From Buddleja alternifolia (lineage: Eukaryota > Streptophyta > Magnoliopsida > Lamiales > Scrophulariaceae): DNA of 64,000 nt. The DNA lies in assembly GCA_019426215.1 (NCBI GenBank), contig CM033399.1, positions 20,655,022 to 20,719,021 on the forward strand. Direction: 5' to 3'. Below, one piece after another: positions 21,949-33,637 of the stretch (position 1 is the first letter of the stretch; each line of letters begins with the position of its first letter). A program made the position numbers and the translations under genes. A model generated the notes under the pieces. That model did not search any database. It was given only the letters and a program-made list of their open reading frames with translations, and had not been told where the DNA came from.

Positions 21949-22983
21949 TTACTTCAAGCCATAAATGGATCTTTGCACCTTGTACATCTTATGCTCGCTC
22001 CCACTAGATGTGAAGCCCTCCGGCTGTTCCATGTAGATCTCCTCATCAATGTTTCCATTAAGGAAAGCCATTTTCACATCCATCTGCCAAATCTCATAAT
22101 CAAGATAGGCAGACATGGCCAAGAGAATCCTTGTTGACTTGGTCATCGTGAATGGCGAAAAAGTCTCCTCAAAGTCAATTCCTTGCCTTTGAGTATAACC
22201 CTTCGCTACTAAGCGAACTTTAAAGGTGGTAACCTCTCCATTTACTCCTAACTTGCGTTTGTATACCCACTTGCAACCAATTGTCTTAATGCCTGGTGGT
22301 GGGTTTACCAAGGTCCCAACCTTGTTGGGGCACATGGATTCCATTTCAGATTCCTTAGCTTCAGACCATTTTCCCGAATCCTTGTCAGACATTGCCTTGT
22401 TATAAGACGTTGGATCTTCATCCAATACGAGGTTATCCTTCTTGCTTTTCCGCAAAAGGCCATAGTACCTCTCAGGTTGTCTCGGGATCCTTTCGAATCT
22501 CCATGGAGGTGGAATTTGTGTACTTAGAGTTTGTTGTTCATTTCTCTCTTCATTCACTGCCAGTGGTGTTTGCGTATCTTGAGTTTCCTCAAGTTCTATC
22601 ACTCTGTCTATGCTCCCACTGAAGAGTTGCTTCTCTAGGAACACAGCATTCCTTGAAACAATTACCTTTTATTCCAAGGTGTGATAGAAGTAGTACCCAT
22701 AGGACTCATTAGGGTAACCCACAAACCTATATAAGACAGATCTTGAATGTAACTTATCTCCTACTAGCTGCTTGACATGAGCAACACACCCCCATACTCT
22801 TAGGTATTTGTATGAGGGTGGTTTGGCATGCCACATCTCATATGGCACTTCAAGAACACTTTTTGATGGTAATCTATTCAATAGACAAGCCGCCGTCTCC
22901 AAGGGATAGCCCAGGAGTACGTAGGTAAATTTGTAGACAACATCATCGATCGAACCATGTCCATCAATGTGGGGTTTCTCCAC
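21949..22983 (-). pseudogene. Integrase C-terminal region and RT N-terminal half of element B
   Basis: Frame 22669-22983 gives the integrase end (LLNRLPSKSVLEVPYEMWHAKPPS, then the GYPNESYGYYFY segment). Frame 21949-22644 gives the variable linker followed by the RT start (GCKWVYKRKLGVNGEV, KGYTQRQGIDFEETFSPFTM, MDVKMAFLNGNIDEEIYMEQPEGF). These are standard Copia pol blocks in order. A frame change lies at about 22650 and a stop just before 21949. The integrase core with its Asp-Asp-Glu residues lies between 22984 and 23234 and is degraded, lacking an open frame. Confidence 0.86.
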
Positions 22984-23234
22984 TTAGACACACCATTTAA
23001 TTGTGGCGTTCCAAGCGGCGTTCATTAAGAGAGAATCCCATTCTCTTTCAAGTAATCCAAGAACTCACCGGATAAGTATTCCCCTCCTCGATCAGATCTA
23101 AGATTTTTAATACTTTTACTAGTTTGTTTTTCTACTTCATTTTTGAATTCTTTGAACTTGTCAAAGGCCTCAGATTTTTATTTAAGAAGATACAAATAAC
23201 CATGCCTAGAATAATCGTCGGTAAAGGTTATGAA

Positions 23235-23832
23235 CTAAGAAAAGTTCCCTAATGCATTAACACTGAGCGGTCCACACACATCTGTGTGAATTGGCTCAAG
23301 CAAATCCTTGGCACGTTCCATTTGGCCTCCAAATGGTGACTTTGTCATTTTACCTTTCAGACAAGATTCACAAGTCGGTAGTTCCTCTTCTTCATCAAGC
23401 TCGAGGAAACTTGACAACTTTCGAATCCTATCCTTAGATGCATGACCAAGTCTAGCATGCCAGATTTGTGCATTAGGTGGATCATCACATTTATGCTTTC
23501 CCGTGTTTATTGGTTGAATAGCAAGAGAATTAGTATAAGGGTAAACATAAAGGTTGTTATACATGCATGCTCTCATGATTAATTTAGAACCATAAAAGGT
23601 TGAACAAAAAACCATTATTTATATTAAAAAAAAAACCTCATTTGTCCAAAACGGAAACAGAAATTAGGTTCTTAATTAATCCGAGAACATAATAAACATC
23701 TTTTAAAGTAAACCTACTACTATCTTCAAGAACTAAAACGACGTTTCCAACAGCCTTTGCAGCGACAGATGCCCCATTAGCCATTCTCAGGACCATGTCC
23801 TTGTGATCTAGTTCTCTGCTTCTAGACTGCAC
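23235..23832 (-). pseudogene. Integrase N-terminal zinc domain and protease end of element B
   Basis: Frame 23235-23615 has the Copia integrase zinc-binding domain (WHARLGHAS, then PTCESCLKGK) and the start of the core (HTDVCGPL). Frame 23638-23832 corresponds to the region between protease and integrase (FTLKDVYYVLGLIKNLISVSVLDK). One stop or frameshift separates them at about 23616-23637, next to a run of A. Confidence 0.86.
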
Positions 23833-24331
23833 CTACAAGTCATTGTAAAGGTGAGTACCACAGCCAGTGTCAAACACCCTAGAAGCATGGTTAATTGACA
23901 AATTAACCTCAATAATAAACACACCTTCGTTGTCGCTTTTGAAGGTAGCAGAACAATCCTTGCTCAAGTGTTCCATCCCATGGCAATGAGGGTAATCACC
24001 CTTTGGCGTTTTCTTTCCAAACGTCTCCTCAATATCTTTGATGATGTCCTCGGCAAGTTTAACATTTCCATATATCTCAATCAGATCCTCCGACGTCATA
24101 GATAATATAAAAATGTCGAACATAAGCCTCGTCATCGATCTGCTTCGTCAAGTACTCTAAAGTACGAGCGGGAGTTGCAGGTTCGGGTCTAGGTGGGAGT
24201 TCCCCTTTGATTATGTAATCAAGTTTCTTACCCTTGAGGCAGATATCCAAAAATTTACACTAGAGGGTATAATTCAAGCCATTAAACTTGTTCCTTTCCA
24301 AGACTTCTAAACTCGCATAAACGATTTCCAT
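23833..24331 (-). pseudogene. Gag remnant, zinc knuckle and protease start of element B
   Basis: A plausible gag start is the ATG at 24331, giving a short broken gag (MEIVYASLEVLERNKFNG, a Copia gag start). The frame from 24135 ends gag and begins protease. The nucleocapsid knuckle reads YPHCHGMEHLSKDC, with Tyr in place of the first Cys of C-x2-C-x4-H-x4-C. The protease active site is VFDTGCGTH (Asp-Thr-Gly kept). The gag is far shorter than the ~200+ residues of C, so most of its capsid region has been deleted. Confidence 0.75.
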
Positions 24332-24568
24332 GATAATACTGTGTAAAATGCGATAAAATGAAAAACGATCATCAGCATCCAATTTTAACATATATTCACT
24401 TGTAATTAAGGATTATTAAATATATATATGTGTTTTCTCACTAACTTTACGAAATCCATCACCCCAATTGACGGAAGACGGGATATTTAAAATCTTTAGT
24501 GGGCTCGAGCGTCAAATGTCCTAACCTCATTCCATGACTCGTGAGACGATGGGCGGTAACATTGAACA

Positions 24569-26155
24569 TGTTGGGAATTATACGAATAAAATGCAGCGGA
24601 AAGTAAATTTAATTCCCAAAGCCCGAATCATCTCTAATCCTCGTGTTTAATTGTGTATAGAAAAATTACCGTTCTCGCGTATGTTCATTTCTGAACGTGA
24701 TCCTTTTCTCTAACGCCAAATTTTCCAACGTCTCTAATTCGTCATGCCGGAATCAAAAACAAAAAAAAATTCCTCCTTTCTTCCTTGTCAAAGACGGCTA
24801 GAGAGAGAGAGAGAGAGGTGGGAGACTTTTTCTTGGAGAGAAAGTTATGTAAGTTGCCTTGTGTTATTTTTCACCTTGTGATATATTTATATCATTATGA
24901 AACAATAACACTAGCATGCAAGAGCCTTATTTGGGCGTCTATTTGGCCACCCCTTAGTGGGCTCGGAAGCCTTCGGGCTTTCGTCTTGCTTGCTAATTAA
25001 TTAATCGGATAATTTATTTATCCAATAAATAAATTGATAATCAAATTAATTCAATTCCTAATTAATTTATAATTCAATTTCTCCAAGAAATTATTTAACT
25101 CATTAATTTAATTAATTAATTAATTAATTACGGCATCCAATGCCGTGAATTTCTCTCAAGTCTTTTTTCCATGTTTTTCCTTTTGCACTTCCTTTAAGTG
25201 CGACTCTTTAGATTTGTCTCAAAAGGCAATTGGGAGGAATCCAAAGGGGTGTGAGTGACATTTAGTCAGTCTCGTGGCTCACACCATTGCCTAATTGAGA
25301 ACGAATGAATAGGATCATTCCAAACCTTTACGCCGTGAATACCGTACGTGTATAAACCTTTTATTCTTATATCCCAGTCAAGTAAGAGTCATGGTTTAAA
25401 GTCAAACTCATATAACTTGACCATATGCCTAAGCTCATAATAAGTCGAGGTATTTAAATGCTTTGGTCAAAGACTTTCATCCTCACTTATTCATGATCGC
25501 ATAGGATATTTTACTCATTCACTTATGAGAGAATAAATTCCATATTGCAAATCAGTTAACAATGCTACTTGCCCATCAAGTCGCACTTCGAGGTCGATTC
25601 CACCAACAAGTGATTTGAATCTAACTACTCTAATGACAGACTTGATGTCACACGTACATCTTCAACTCGATTTCTCAGGTCAGAGGTGCACACGTACCTA
25701 TCACTACTTATCAGTTTCATCATTGACTGTCAATGAGTGAATACCCATGTGATGAACTGATGCGAGCCGTGTTCGAACATATCAGTCCAACTGACACGTC
25801 TATGATATAAGTTCCCACTACCATTTTCATAGTGTACGACTGGCACTTTCTCTGTCGAAACATACATCATACAAGTCTTTATTCACTATTGATGCCCAAT
25901 CAATATTTCTTAGACTTGCGAACCCTTTTAGATGTCAAGGGTCAAACCATTCTAGTGCCTTTCCTCCTATCCCATAAAGGTAGAAGGTTCGCCTTGTCAT
26001 CAAGGACTTTACGTTGTTTATTCACACCTTATAAATGCCTATAAGAAAACAACAATCAACTGCCTTATATTAATAGAAACACCATAGTTTAGTTACAATG
26101 TTTATACCCTATAAATCTATCCTCTTTATGGCATTCGAGGGCATATACTCTAACA
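24569..26155 (-). repeat. 3' LTR of element C
   Basis: 1587 bp, TGTTGGGAATT to CTAACA, preceded by GAACA. Contains a (GA)n run near 24800 and (TTAA)n near 25105. The polypurine tract on the minus strand (AAGTGGGAC) abuts its right edge at 26156. Confidence 0.94.
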
Positions 26156-26170
26156 ATGTCCCACTTGCAC

Positions 26171-27484
26171 TCAATGCCATTTGCTGTGGTGTTTAATACC
26201 AATCTTTTCGAGATGTTTTTCCAGCAACGCCTGTGCCAATGGCTTGGTCAACGGATCAGCGACATTGTCGGCTGAGGCTATTTTCTGAACAACTATTTCA
26301 CCTCCTGCAATGATCTCTCTTATGATGTGATATCTCCTCTCCGTGTGTTTGGATTTATTGTGAGACCTAGGTTCCTTCGCTTGCGCTATAACTCCGGTGT
26401 TGTCACAATATAGTGACAACGAGAACTTTATGCTAGGAACCACTTGAAGTTCCTCAATGAACTTTCTAATCCAAACAGCTTCTTTAGCTGACTCCGAGGC
26501 AGCTATGTATTCAGCCTCTGTGGTGGAGTCTGCGGTTGTGCTTTGCTTGGAACTTTTCCAAATCACCGCTCCACCATTTAGAGTAAATACAAATCCCGAG
26601 GTGGATTTCCGGTTATCAACATCAGATTGGAAATCCGAATCAGTGTACCCGTCCACCCTCAGGTCACCACTTCCATAGGTGAGAATCATATCCTTAGTTC
26701 TTTTCAGATACTTTAGGATATTCTTCACAGCTATCCAATGTTCCTTACCAGGGTTTGCTTGAAATCGACTAACAACGCTCACAACATAAGCAATGTCGGG
26801 TCTAGTACAAAGCATCGCGTACATCAAGCTTCCCACAGCAGATGCATAGGGCATAATGTTCATTTCTTTTCTATCTTCCTCACTTTGAGGACACATAGAT
26901 TTCGAAAGATGTATCCCATGTCTCATTGGTAGGAACCCTTTCTTAGAATCTTCCATCCTATACCTTTTTAAGACCTTTTCTAAGTAAAGGGCTTGAGAAA
27001 TTCCTATCATTCTTTTGGTTCGATCTCTATAGATCCGAATCCCTAGAATATAGGTCGCTTCTCCCAAGTCTTTCATGGAGAATGTACTCGAAAGCCACTT
27101 CTTGGTTGTGGTGAGCATTCCTATGTCATTCCCAATGAGTAATATGTCATCTACATATAACACTAGGAATGTCAACTTGCTCCCACTGACCTTCTTGTAA
27201 ACACAGGGCTCGTCTTCATTTTTGATGAAGTCAAATCCTTTGACAATCTCGTCAAAACATAGATTCCAGCTACGAGACACTTGTTTGAGTCCATAAATGA
27301 ATCTCTCAAGTTTACACACCTTATGAATATGCTCCTCGGATTCAAAACCTTTAGGCTGTTCCATATAGATATCCTCTTCTTGGAATCCATTTAGGAAAGC
27401 AGTTTTGACATCCATTTGCCATATTTCATAATCTAGGTGTGCTGCTATTACAAGTAGAATCCCTGTTGATTTGATCATAGCCAC
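26171..27484 (-). pseudogene. RT and RNase H of element C (long open frame)
   Basis: 437 codons, open to the TGA at 26171-26173. It contains most of RT: MDVKTAFLNGF, FVLNG-type fingers, the catalytic LYVDDILLIGND and MKDLGEATYILGI. The full Copia RNase H follows (SKQSTTADSTTEAEYIAASESAKEAVW, LYCDNTGVIAQAKEPRSHNKSKHTERRYH, SADNVADPLTKPL). The catalytic residues look intact, so this part may still encode a folded domain. Its N-terminus is cut by a frameshift near 27485-27550 that separates it from the rest of RT, so it has no start of its own. The best-preserved coding piece of the Copia nest. Confidence 0.9.
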
Positions 27485-27593
27485 TGGCGAGAAGGTTTCT
27501 TGGTAGTCAATTCCTTCCTTTTGACTATACCCTTTCGCGCCTGGCTTTGTAGGTTTCTACTTTGCCATCAACACCAATCTTTCTCTTGTAGAA

Positions 27594-28724
27594 CTATTTA
27601 CACCCGATTGGTTTTACCCCTTCAGGTTGGTCTACAAGTTTCCAGACTTGGTTTGCATGCATCGAATCGATCTCAGTTTGCATAGCTTCACGCCATCTAG
27701 CAGCATCCACATCCACCACCGCTTGATCAAAAGTGGAGGGATCATTTCCATGATCCTTCTCTAACACAGAATGGAGATCCAACTCCCTCTGCATTAGATA
27801 TCCATACCTCTCAAGCGGTTTAGATACTCTATTCCATCGTCGTGGTTGTGGTTGTGTTACAGAAGGTTCGGTTCTCACTCCCTGTGTAGATGTATCCAGT
27901 GGGGTTTCATTTTGTTCTTCTAGAACAATCTTTCTACCCGCTCCTCCTTCTTGAATGAACTCATCTTCAAGAAAGTGCGCTTGTAAGGCTACAATGATCC
28001 TTTGATCATTGTGCAGGTAAAAGAGGTATCCCATAGAATCTTCAGGATATCCAATGAAACGTCCCTTTAAGGACCTAGCCTCCAACTCGTCCACTTTAGT
28101 CTTTTTGACATAAGCCAGACATCCCCAAATCTTTATATGGTTAAGACTTGGTTTCCTATTTCTCCACATTTCATAGGGAGTCAGAGGAACCGACTTGGAT
28201 GGACATCTATTTTAAATGTGTGCAGCTGTAAGCAGCGCGTGACCCCACAGTGAAATGGGTAAATCAGTGTAGCTAAGCATGGAACAAACCATGTCCAACA
28301 AGGTTCGATTCCTTCGCTCTGCTACTCCATTCAACTGTGGAGTGGCTGGAGGTGTGAGTTGCAATACTATACCATTCTCTCTGAGGTATAAGTCAAACTC
28401 GTCGCTCATATATTCTCCTCCTCGATCAGATCGAAGAGTTTTTATACGTTGACTTGTTTGATTTTCCACTAAAGCCTTGAATTCCTTGAACTTGTCAATG
28501 GATTCAGACTTATGCTTCATCAGGTACACTAGACCATATCGAGAATGGTCGTCAGTGAAGGTGATAAAGTAAAGGAAACCTCTTCTGGCCATTTCTCCAA
28601 ATGGACCACAAACGTCAGTATGCACTAAACCTAAGATTTGTGAGGCCCTTTCAAAGCTCCCTGTAAAGGGCGATCTAGCCATCTTGCCTTTGAGACAAGA
28701 TTCACAAGTAGGATAGGGATCCAA
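27594..28724 (-). pseudogene. Integrase of element C and RT N-terminus
   Basis: Frame 28212-28724 has the zinc domain end (YPTCESCLKGKMARSPF), the core start (HTDVCGPF), ITFTDDHSRYGLVYLM, SDRGGEYMS and NGVAERRNRTLLDM, so the Asp, Asp, Glu catalytic triad is present. A stop at 28209-28211 breaks it. Frame 27594-28169 continues with the integrase C-terminal part (IKIWGCLAYVKK, GYPEDSMGYLFYL), the linker and the RT start (WKLVDQPEGVKPIGCK), and is again ended by a stop at about 27593. Confidence 0.9.
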
Positions 28725-29492
28725 TCCCAGTGGGCCAATAAGCCCATCTTTTTCAATTTTGCGAATCTTTTGTTCGCCAGTATGGCCTAGTCGAAGGTGT
28801 CATATCAATCGTTGGTTTATTTCAAGCCTACTACGTTTCCTTTGTATAGTATTCACTGCATACTCATTTTGGACACTAAGGTAATACAATCCATTTATCA
28901 AAGAAGCAAAGCCTACAAATTTATTACCATAATCAATGTTGCATCGTTCATCAATAAAACGGAAAGTGTAACCATTCTTAACTAAAACAGGAATAGAAAC
29001 AATGTTTTTAAGCCCATTAGGCAAAACCAAAACATTATCCAGTAATAGTACATGTCCAGAATTTCAAAACAACGAGGTAGATCGTATTGCAGTAGCCGCG
29101 ACGCTTTACCCGCTGCCTACTCTGATCTTCACCTCATCGTTGTCCAGCTTCCTTCCTCGCATCAGATCCTGATTCATACAACATATGTGAGCACTAGCTC
29201 CATAGTCAAGAATCTAAGATGTAGAGAAGACGGTCATAGAACAATAAGTTTCATGAACATAAAGTTCCATACCTTGTGCGCCAGGCCCCATTTTCGGACA
29301 GTGCCTTCTCCAGTGGCCCAGCTCACCGCAGTGTAGGCATCTGTCTGTCTTTTGTGGCCCCTTTCGCTTGCGAATCACAGGAGCTTTCCCTTTTCCTTTA
29401 TCGACACCACCCTGAGCTCCAAGCTCGCCAGCCTGCTTCTTGGTTTTTCTCTTCTTATTCTTCGCCTGTTTGGGCCCAGAAGTGATAACCAA
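28725..29492 (-). pseudogene. Nucleocapsid knuckle and protease of element C
   Basis: Frame 29214-29492 has a basic Lys-rich segment and a complete CCHC knuckle (CLHCGELGHWRRHC). A stop follows at about 29211, just before the protease. The protease active site at 29199-29207 reads LDYGAS: the Ser of Asp-Ser-Gly is Tyr, probably inactivating. Element D keeps VDSGAS at this place. Frame 28800-29030 covers the protease end and the start of the integrase zinc domain (NGLYYLSVQ). Breaks lie at about 29040 and 28799. Confidence 0.87.
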
Positions 29493-29498
29493 AGCAGT

Positions 29499-30110
29499 CT
29501 ATTTTCCCTTGGGCTTCAATTGAGATTGTGTAGTATTTAATTTGTTCATTAGCCCAACTAACTTGCATTCAATCTCATTGCAATTGAAGTTCATGACGAA
29601 TTGGGAAAAAGAGTCAGGAAGGGACTGCAAGATAAGATCGGTCTGAAGTTGCGGGTTCATTGTAAAATCAAGAGCTGCCAATCTCTCGATCCTCGATATC
29701 ATTTTGAGGACATGATCCCCAACCTTCTCCCCTTCTCTCATTTTGGCTCCGAAGAGCTCTTTAGATATTTCATATCTAGCAGTCCTACTGTGCTCACCAT
29801 AGAGCTCGACCAAGTGCGCCAAGATAGCCCTGGCTGTGGTCATCTTGTCGTGGGACCTCTGTAGCTCATTCGTTATAGAGCCAAGAATGTACCCACGCAC
29901 TCGGACGTCGTCTTTTACCCATTTTTCATGAGCTTGGACTTCTTCTTCATTGGCACGTGTTCTGGCAGGTGGAGCAGGGATATCAGTGTCCAACACGTAT
30001 CCTAGAGACTCCATATTGAGAACTATTCTCAAATTCCTTAGCCAATCCACGTAGTTGGGTCCGGTAAGGATATTCTTTTCGAGTAATACGGAAAGTGGGT
30101 TGATTGTCAT
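29499..30110 (-). CDS. Gag of element C
   Basis: About 203 codons from the ATG at 30110 (MTINPLSVLLEKN) to a stop at 29499; codons further upstream in frame lack ATG. It is the Copia capsid of UBN2/gag-polypeptide type: LTGPNYVDWLRNLRIVL near the start, VELYGEHSRTARYEISKELF and the RIERLAALDFTMNPQLQTDLILQSLPDS region. Element D shares this start. The stop at its end separates it from the knuckle and pol (29214-29492), which lie in another phase; in intact relatives gag and pol are one frame, so the stop or shift is probably a mutation. It would form the particle shell. Confidence 0.85.
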   Translation of the reverse strand: MTINPLSVLLEKNILTGPNYVDWLRNLRIVLNMESLGYVLDTDIPAPPARTRANEEEVQAHEKWVKDDVRVRGYILGSITNELQRSHDKMTTARAILAHLVELYGEHSRTARYEISKELFGAKMREGEKVGDHVLKMISRIERLAALDFTMNPQLQTDLILQSLPDSFSQFVMNFNCNEIECKLVGLMNKLNTTQSQLKPKGK

Positions 30111-32032
30111 TTTTGAAAAATGAGAGAGATAAAACAAATAACTGCAGAAAATAAACCAGACTTAATAGAATATTGGACTAAACTAAGACCAAGTTTAAAA
30201 TCAAGGACTTCGACTTATAACTTGGCTCCCACTGCATTTTTCGAAATTCCACACTCCCACTGTGAAATGACGGAAGCGATCGTTGATGAAAACTTCGTGG
30301 TGGGGATTGAGTTCTTTAATTAATATAATGGATGGCACTTAATTAAAGTGATGTCAAACATCAATCTATCAAATAGACGGTTCAATCATATTTATCCCAT
30401 AATCCACAAATACCGCAACCCTTTAACGATTTATTGGTAAAGTGGACTATCTAAGTTCATTCCCACTAACTCCTCATAATCTAACATTTGAATTTCACCT
30501 TGCAACCCTTTAACGATATTTGGGGTGAAATATGTCTCGATTAAGGCATCCAATGCACTTAATAAAATTCTAGAATTAAATCTTAATATATGACCCCCAC
30601 TTACTGGGAAGATGCCACATATGGATTTAATCCTTGATCTTATTAAGTTTAGTGAATGGAAAGGATGCCTAGCACCCCTTACTAACTTAGTATTATTTTT
30701 GTTTGGGAGAATTCATGTTCAAAACATTTATTTCGTCTCACTTTGCACATTTACCAATTTATATAGCGCATATTGATAACACACATGCTTCATACAACTA
30801 ATGCACATGTATCAAAAGCAATAATACAACACACAAGTCTATGGGCTTTTATCTAGAGGGCCCAAGCCAATGGGCCATCATAAAATTGAAAAAGAAAAGC
30901 CTAGCTAATCTTCGTGGGCTCCAAGCTCCTCTTCTTTTGCATGATCTCCATCTTGAAAGGCCTATTCTATTTCTATTTATTACAAGAGGTAATTTAAAAC
31001 CTATACATAAATCTAGAAATAAAATAAAATGGGCTCAAATCGGCCCTTACAACCCATCAAAAGAAATACATAATCAAAAGAAGCAACTTAAGCCCATAGA
31101 CATATGTCACCATTACATAATGCATGCTCGCGATAAATAAAGCACTTATGTTAGTGATTAATAAAAAATAATTAGTCCAACTTAATTAATTTCCACAATA
31201 AAATTCCAAATTTTATTGATTCATATGAAAATAATTCTATTTATGAGAATTCTTTATTTAAATAAATAACTTAATAAATAAAATTCTCCAAGAGTTTATT
31301 AATTAATTATTTCATTCAAATAAAGATCAATAAAAACTATATTCGGCTTAATTTTATCAAAATTAAGTTACCAACTATTGGCATATTCAGAATTAATTAA
31401 TTGGGCCCCATAACTAATTTATTGAATTATCCACAATTTTAATCAAAACAATTTGGGCCCTTTTTTTTTTAATTAAATCCGGGTCATCATCCTTTTGACC
31501 CACCCGAAAACTAAAATAGCCCAAACACCTATTCAATTAAAATTTGGACCTTAGGAAAATATAACCCGACCCATTAGGGCCCGAGTCACGAAAAGCCGGG
31601 CCCCGAAACAGGTCCGTGCGCTTGGCGCATGGCACGGTGTATGTCGTGCGCCCAAGCGCACTGTTTAATCGTGCTTGGCCGGACACCCAGTGTCCGGCCA
31701 GCCCCTCCGACCGGCACCGTGAAACGGCACGGTGTTGGGGGCCCACCCAGTGTGCGCAACGGGAGGCCAATTGCGCGCACAACGCATGCTGTCTGCGCGC
31801 CCAGTGCGCAGACTGCGCACGCTTTTTCCGTCACGCTCGTCTCGGGGTTATACATCTCCGGATCTCATAACTTTATATGCCCATATTCGAAACTTATTAA
31901 ACTACAACTTTCATGAAGAAACTTCACCAAGATTCAGAATATTTTCATATGAAAAACACGTTCAAAGCAGGCCTCAAAAACGCGAAAAAAACAGTCAATC
32001 ACATAAGCAATTAAACACAGAATTCAGAGATT
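30111..32032 (-). other. Leader of element C between primer site and gag
   Basis: About 1.9 kb with no convincing gene. It contains a GC-rich, palindrome-rich island at about 31590-31850, roughly 200-430 bases downstream of the primer site. A perfect 10-bp stem with a 3-base loop is at 31677-31699 (GGCCGGACAC/GTGTCCGGCC). ORFs on the plus strand in the island overlap in all frames, which indicates composition rather than coding. The remainder is AT-rich. Confidence 0.75.
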
Positions 32033-32045
32033 GGCTCTGATACCA
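32033..32045 (-). other. Primer binding site of element C (initiator tRNA-Met)
   Basis: Minus strand TGGTATCAGAGCC, one base after the 5' LTR. It matches the standard plant Copia primer site complementary to initiator tRNA-Met. Confidence 0.92.
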
Positions 32046-32046
32046 C

Positions 32047-33632
32047 TGTTGGGAATTATACGAATAAAACGCAGCGAAAAGTAAGTTTAATTCCCAAAGC
32101 CTGAATCATCTCTAATTCTCGTGTTTAATTGTATATAGAAAAATTACCGTTCTCGGGTATGTTGATTTCTGAACGTGATCCTTTTCTCTAACGTCGAATT
32201 TGCCAATGTCTCTAATTCGTCACGCCGGAATCAAAAACGTTAAAAAAACTCCTCCTTTCTTCCTTGTCAAACACGGCTAGAGAGAGAGAGAGAGGTGGGA
32301 GACTTTTTCTTGGAGAGAAAGTTATGTAAGTTGCCTTGTGTTATTTTTCACCTTGTGATATATTTATATCATTATGAAACAATAACACTAGCATGCAAGA
32401 GCCCTATTTGGGCATCTATTTGGCCGCCCCTTAGTGGGCTCGAAAGCCTTCGGGCTTTCGTTTTGCTTGCTAATTAATTAATCGGTTAATTTATTTATCC
32501 AATAAATAAATTGATAATCAAATTAATTCAAATCCTAATTAATTTATAACTTAATTTCGCCAAGAAATTAATTAACTCATTAATTTAATTAATTAATTAA
32601 TTAATTACGGCATCCAATGCCGTGAATTTCTCTCAAGTCTTTTTCCCATGTTTTTCCTTTTGCACTTCCTTTAAGCGCGACTCTTTAGGTTCATCTCAAA
32701 AGGCAATTGGGAGGAATCCAAAGGGGTGTGAATGACACCTAGCCAGTCTCATAGCTCACACCGTAACCCAATTGAGAACGAATGAATAGGATCATTCCAA
32801 ACCTTTACGCCATGAATACTGTACGTGTATAAACCTTTTATTCTTATATCCCAGTCAAGTAAGAGTCATGGTTTAAAGTCAAACTCATATAATGTGACCA
32901 TATGCCTAAGCTCATAATAAGTCGAGGTATTTAAATGCTTTGGCCAAAGACTTTCATCCTCACTTATTCATGATCGCATAAGATATTTTACTCATTCACT
33001 TGTGAGAGAATAAATTCCATATTGCAAATCAGTTAACAATGCTACTTGCCCATCAAGTTACACTTCGAGGTCGATTCCACCAATAGGTGATTTGAATCTA
33101 ACTACTCTAATGACAGACTTGATGTCACAAGTACATCTTCAACTCGATTTCTCAGGTCAGAGGTTCACACGTACCTATCACTACTTATCAGTTTCATCAT
33201 TGACTGTCAATGAGTGAATACCCATGTGATGAACTGATGCGAGCCGTGTTCGAACATATCAGTCCAACTGACACGTCTATGATATAAGTTCCCACTACCA
33301 TTTTCATAGTGTACGACTGGCACTTTCTCTGTCGAAACATACATCATACAAGTCTTTATTCACTATTGATGCCCAATCAATATTTCTTAGACTTTCGAAC
33401 CCTTTTAGATGTCAAAGGTCAAACCATTCTAGTGCCTTTCCTCCTATCCCATAAAGGTAGAAGGTTCGCCTTGTCATCAAGAACTTTACGTTGTGTATTC
33501 ACACCTTATAAACGCCTATAAGAAAACAACAATCAACTGCCTTATATTAATAGAAAAACCATAGTTTAGTTACAATATTTATGCCCTATAAATCTATCCT
33601 ATTTATGGAATTCGAGGGCATATACTCTAACA
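32047..33632 (-). repeat. 5' LTR of element C
   Basis: 1586 bp, direct copy of 24569-26155, followed by GAACA at 33633-33637. ORFs found in it (for example 32295-32477, 33309-33521) recur in the other LTR because the sequence is repeated, not because they are genes. Confidence 0.94.
32357..32370 (-). promoter_or_regulatory. Candidate TATA box in 5' LTR of C
   Basis: Minus strand GATATAAATATATC, about 1265 bases into the LTR. It leaves a ~310-base R-U5 with a CT-rich, 5'UTR-like run (CTCTCTCTCTCTCT, 32279-32294). Confidence 0.45.
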
Positions 33633-33637
33633 GAACA

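Larger units (their letters stand above)
24569..33632 (-). mobile_element. Element C: Ty1/Copia retrotransposon, innermost and youngest of the nest
   Basis: LTRs 24569-26155 and 32047-33632 (TGTTGGGAATT to CTAACA) are flanked by GAACA (24564-24568, 33633-33637). 9064 bp. Minus-strand order: LTR, iMet primer site, 1.9-kb leader, gag, zinc knuckle, protease, integrase, RT-RNase H, LTR. In the first 130 bp the LTRs differ at 8 sites, mostly transitions. The polyprotein is nearly complete with a few stops and frameshifts. Gag and pol resemble element D. It inserted in the leader of B. Confidence 0.95.

Noticed and set aside
25105..25130. TTAA repeats as a CRISPR-like or satellite array
   Set aside because: A simple microsatellite present in both LTRs of C; no spacers.
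24785..26044. ORFs in the LTRs of C (24785-25000, 25832-26044, 32295-32477, 33309-33521)
   Set aside because: Present twice only because LTRs are direct repeats; short and without domain.
31537..32040. Overlapping Arg/Ala-rich ORFs in the leader of C
   Set aside because: Open in all frames because of the GC-rich island; the position is the noncoding leader.
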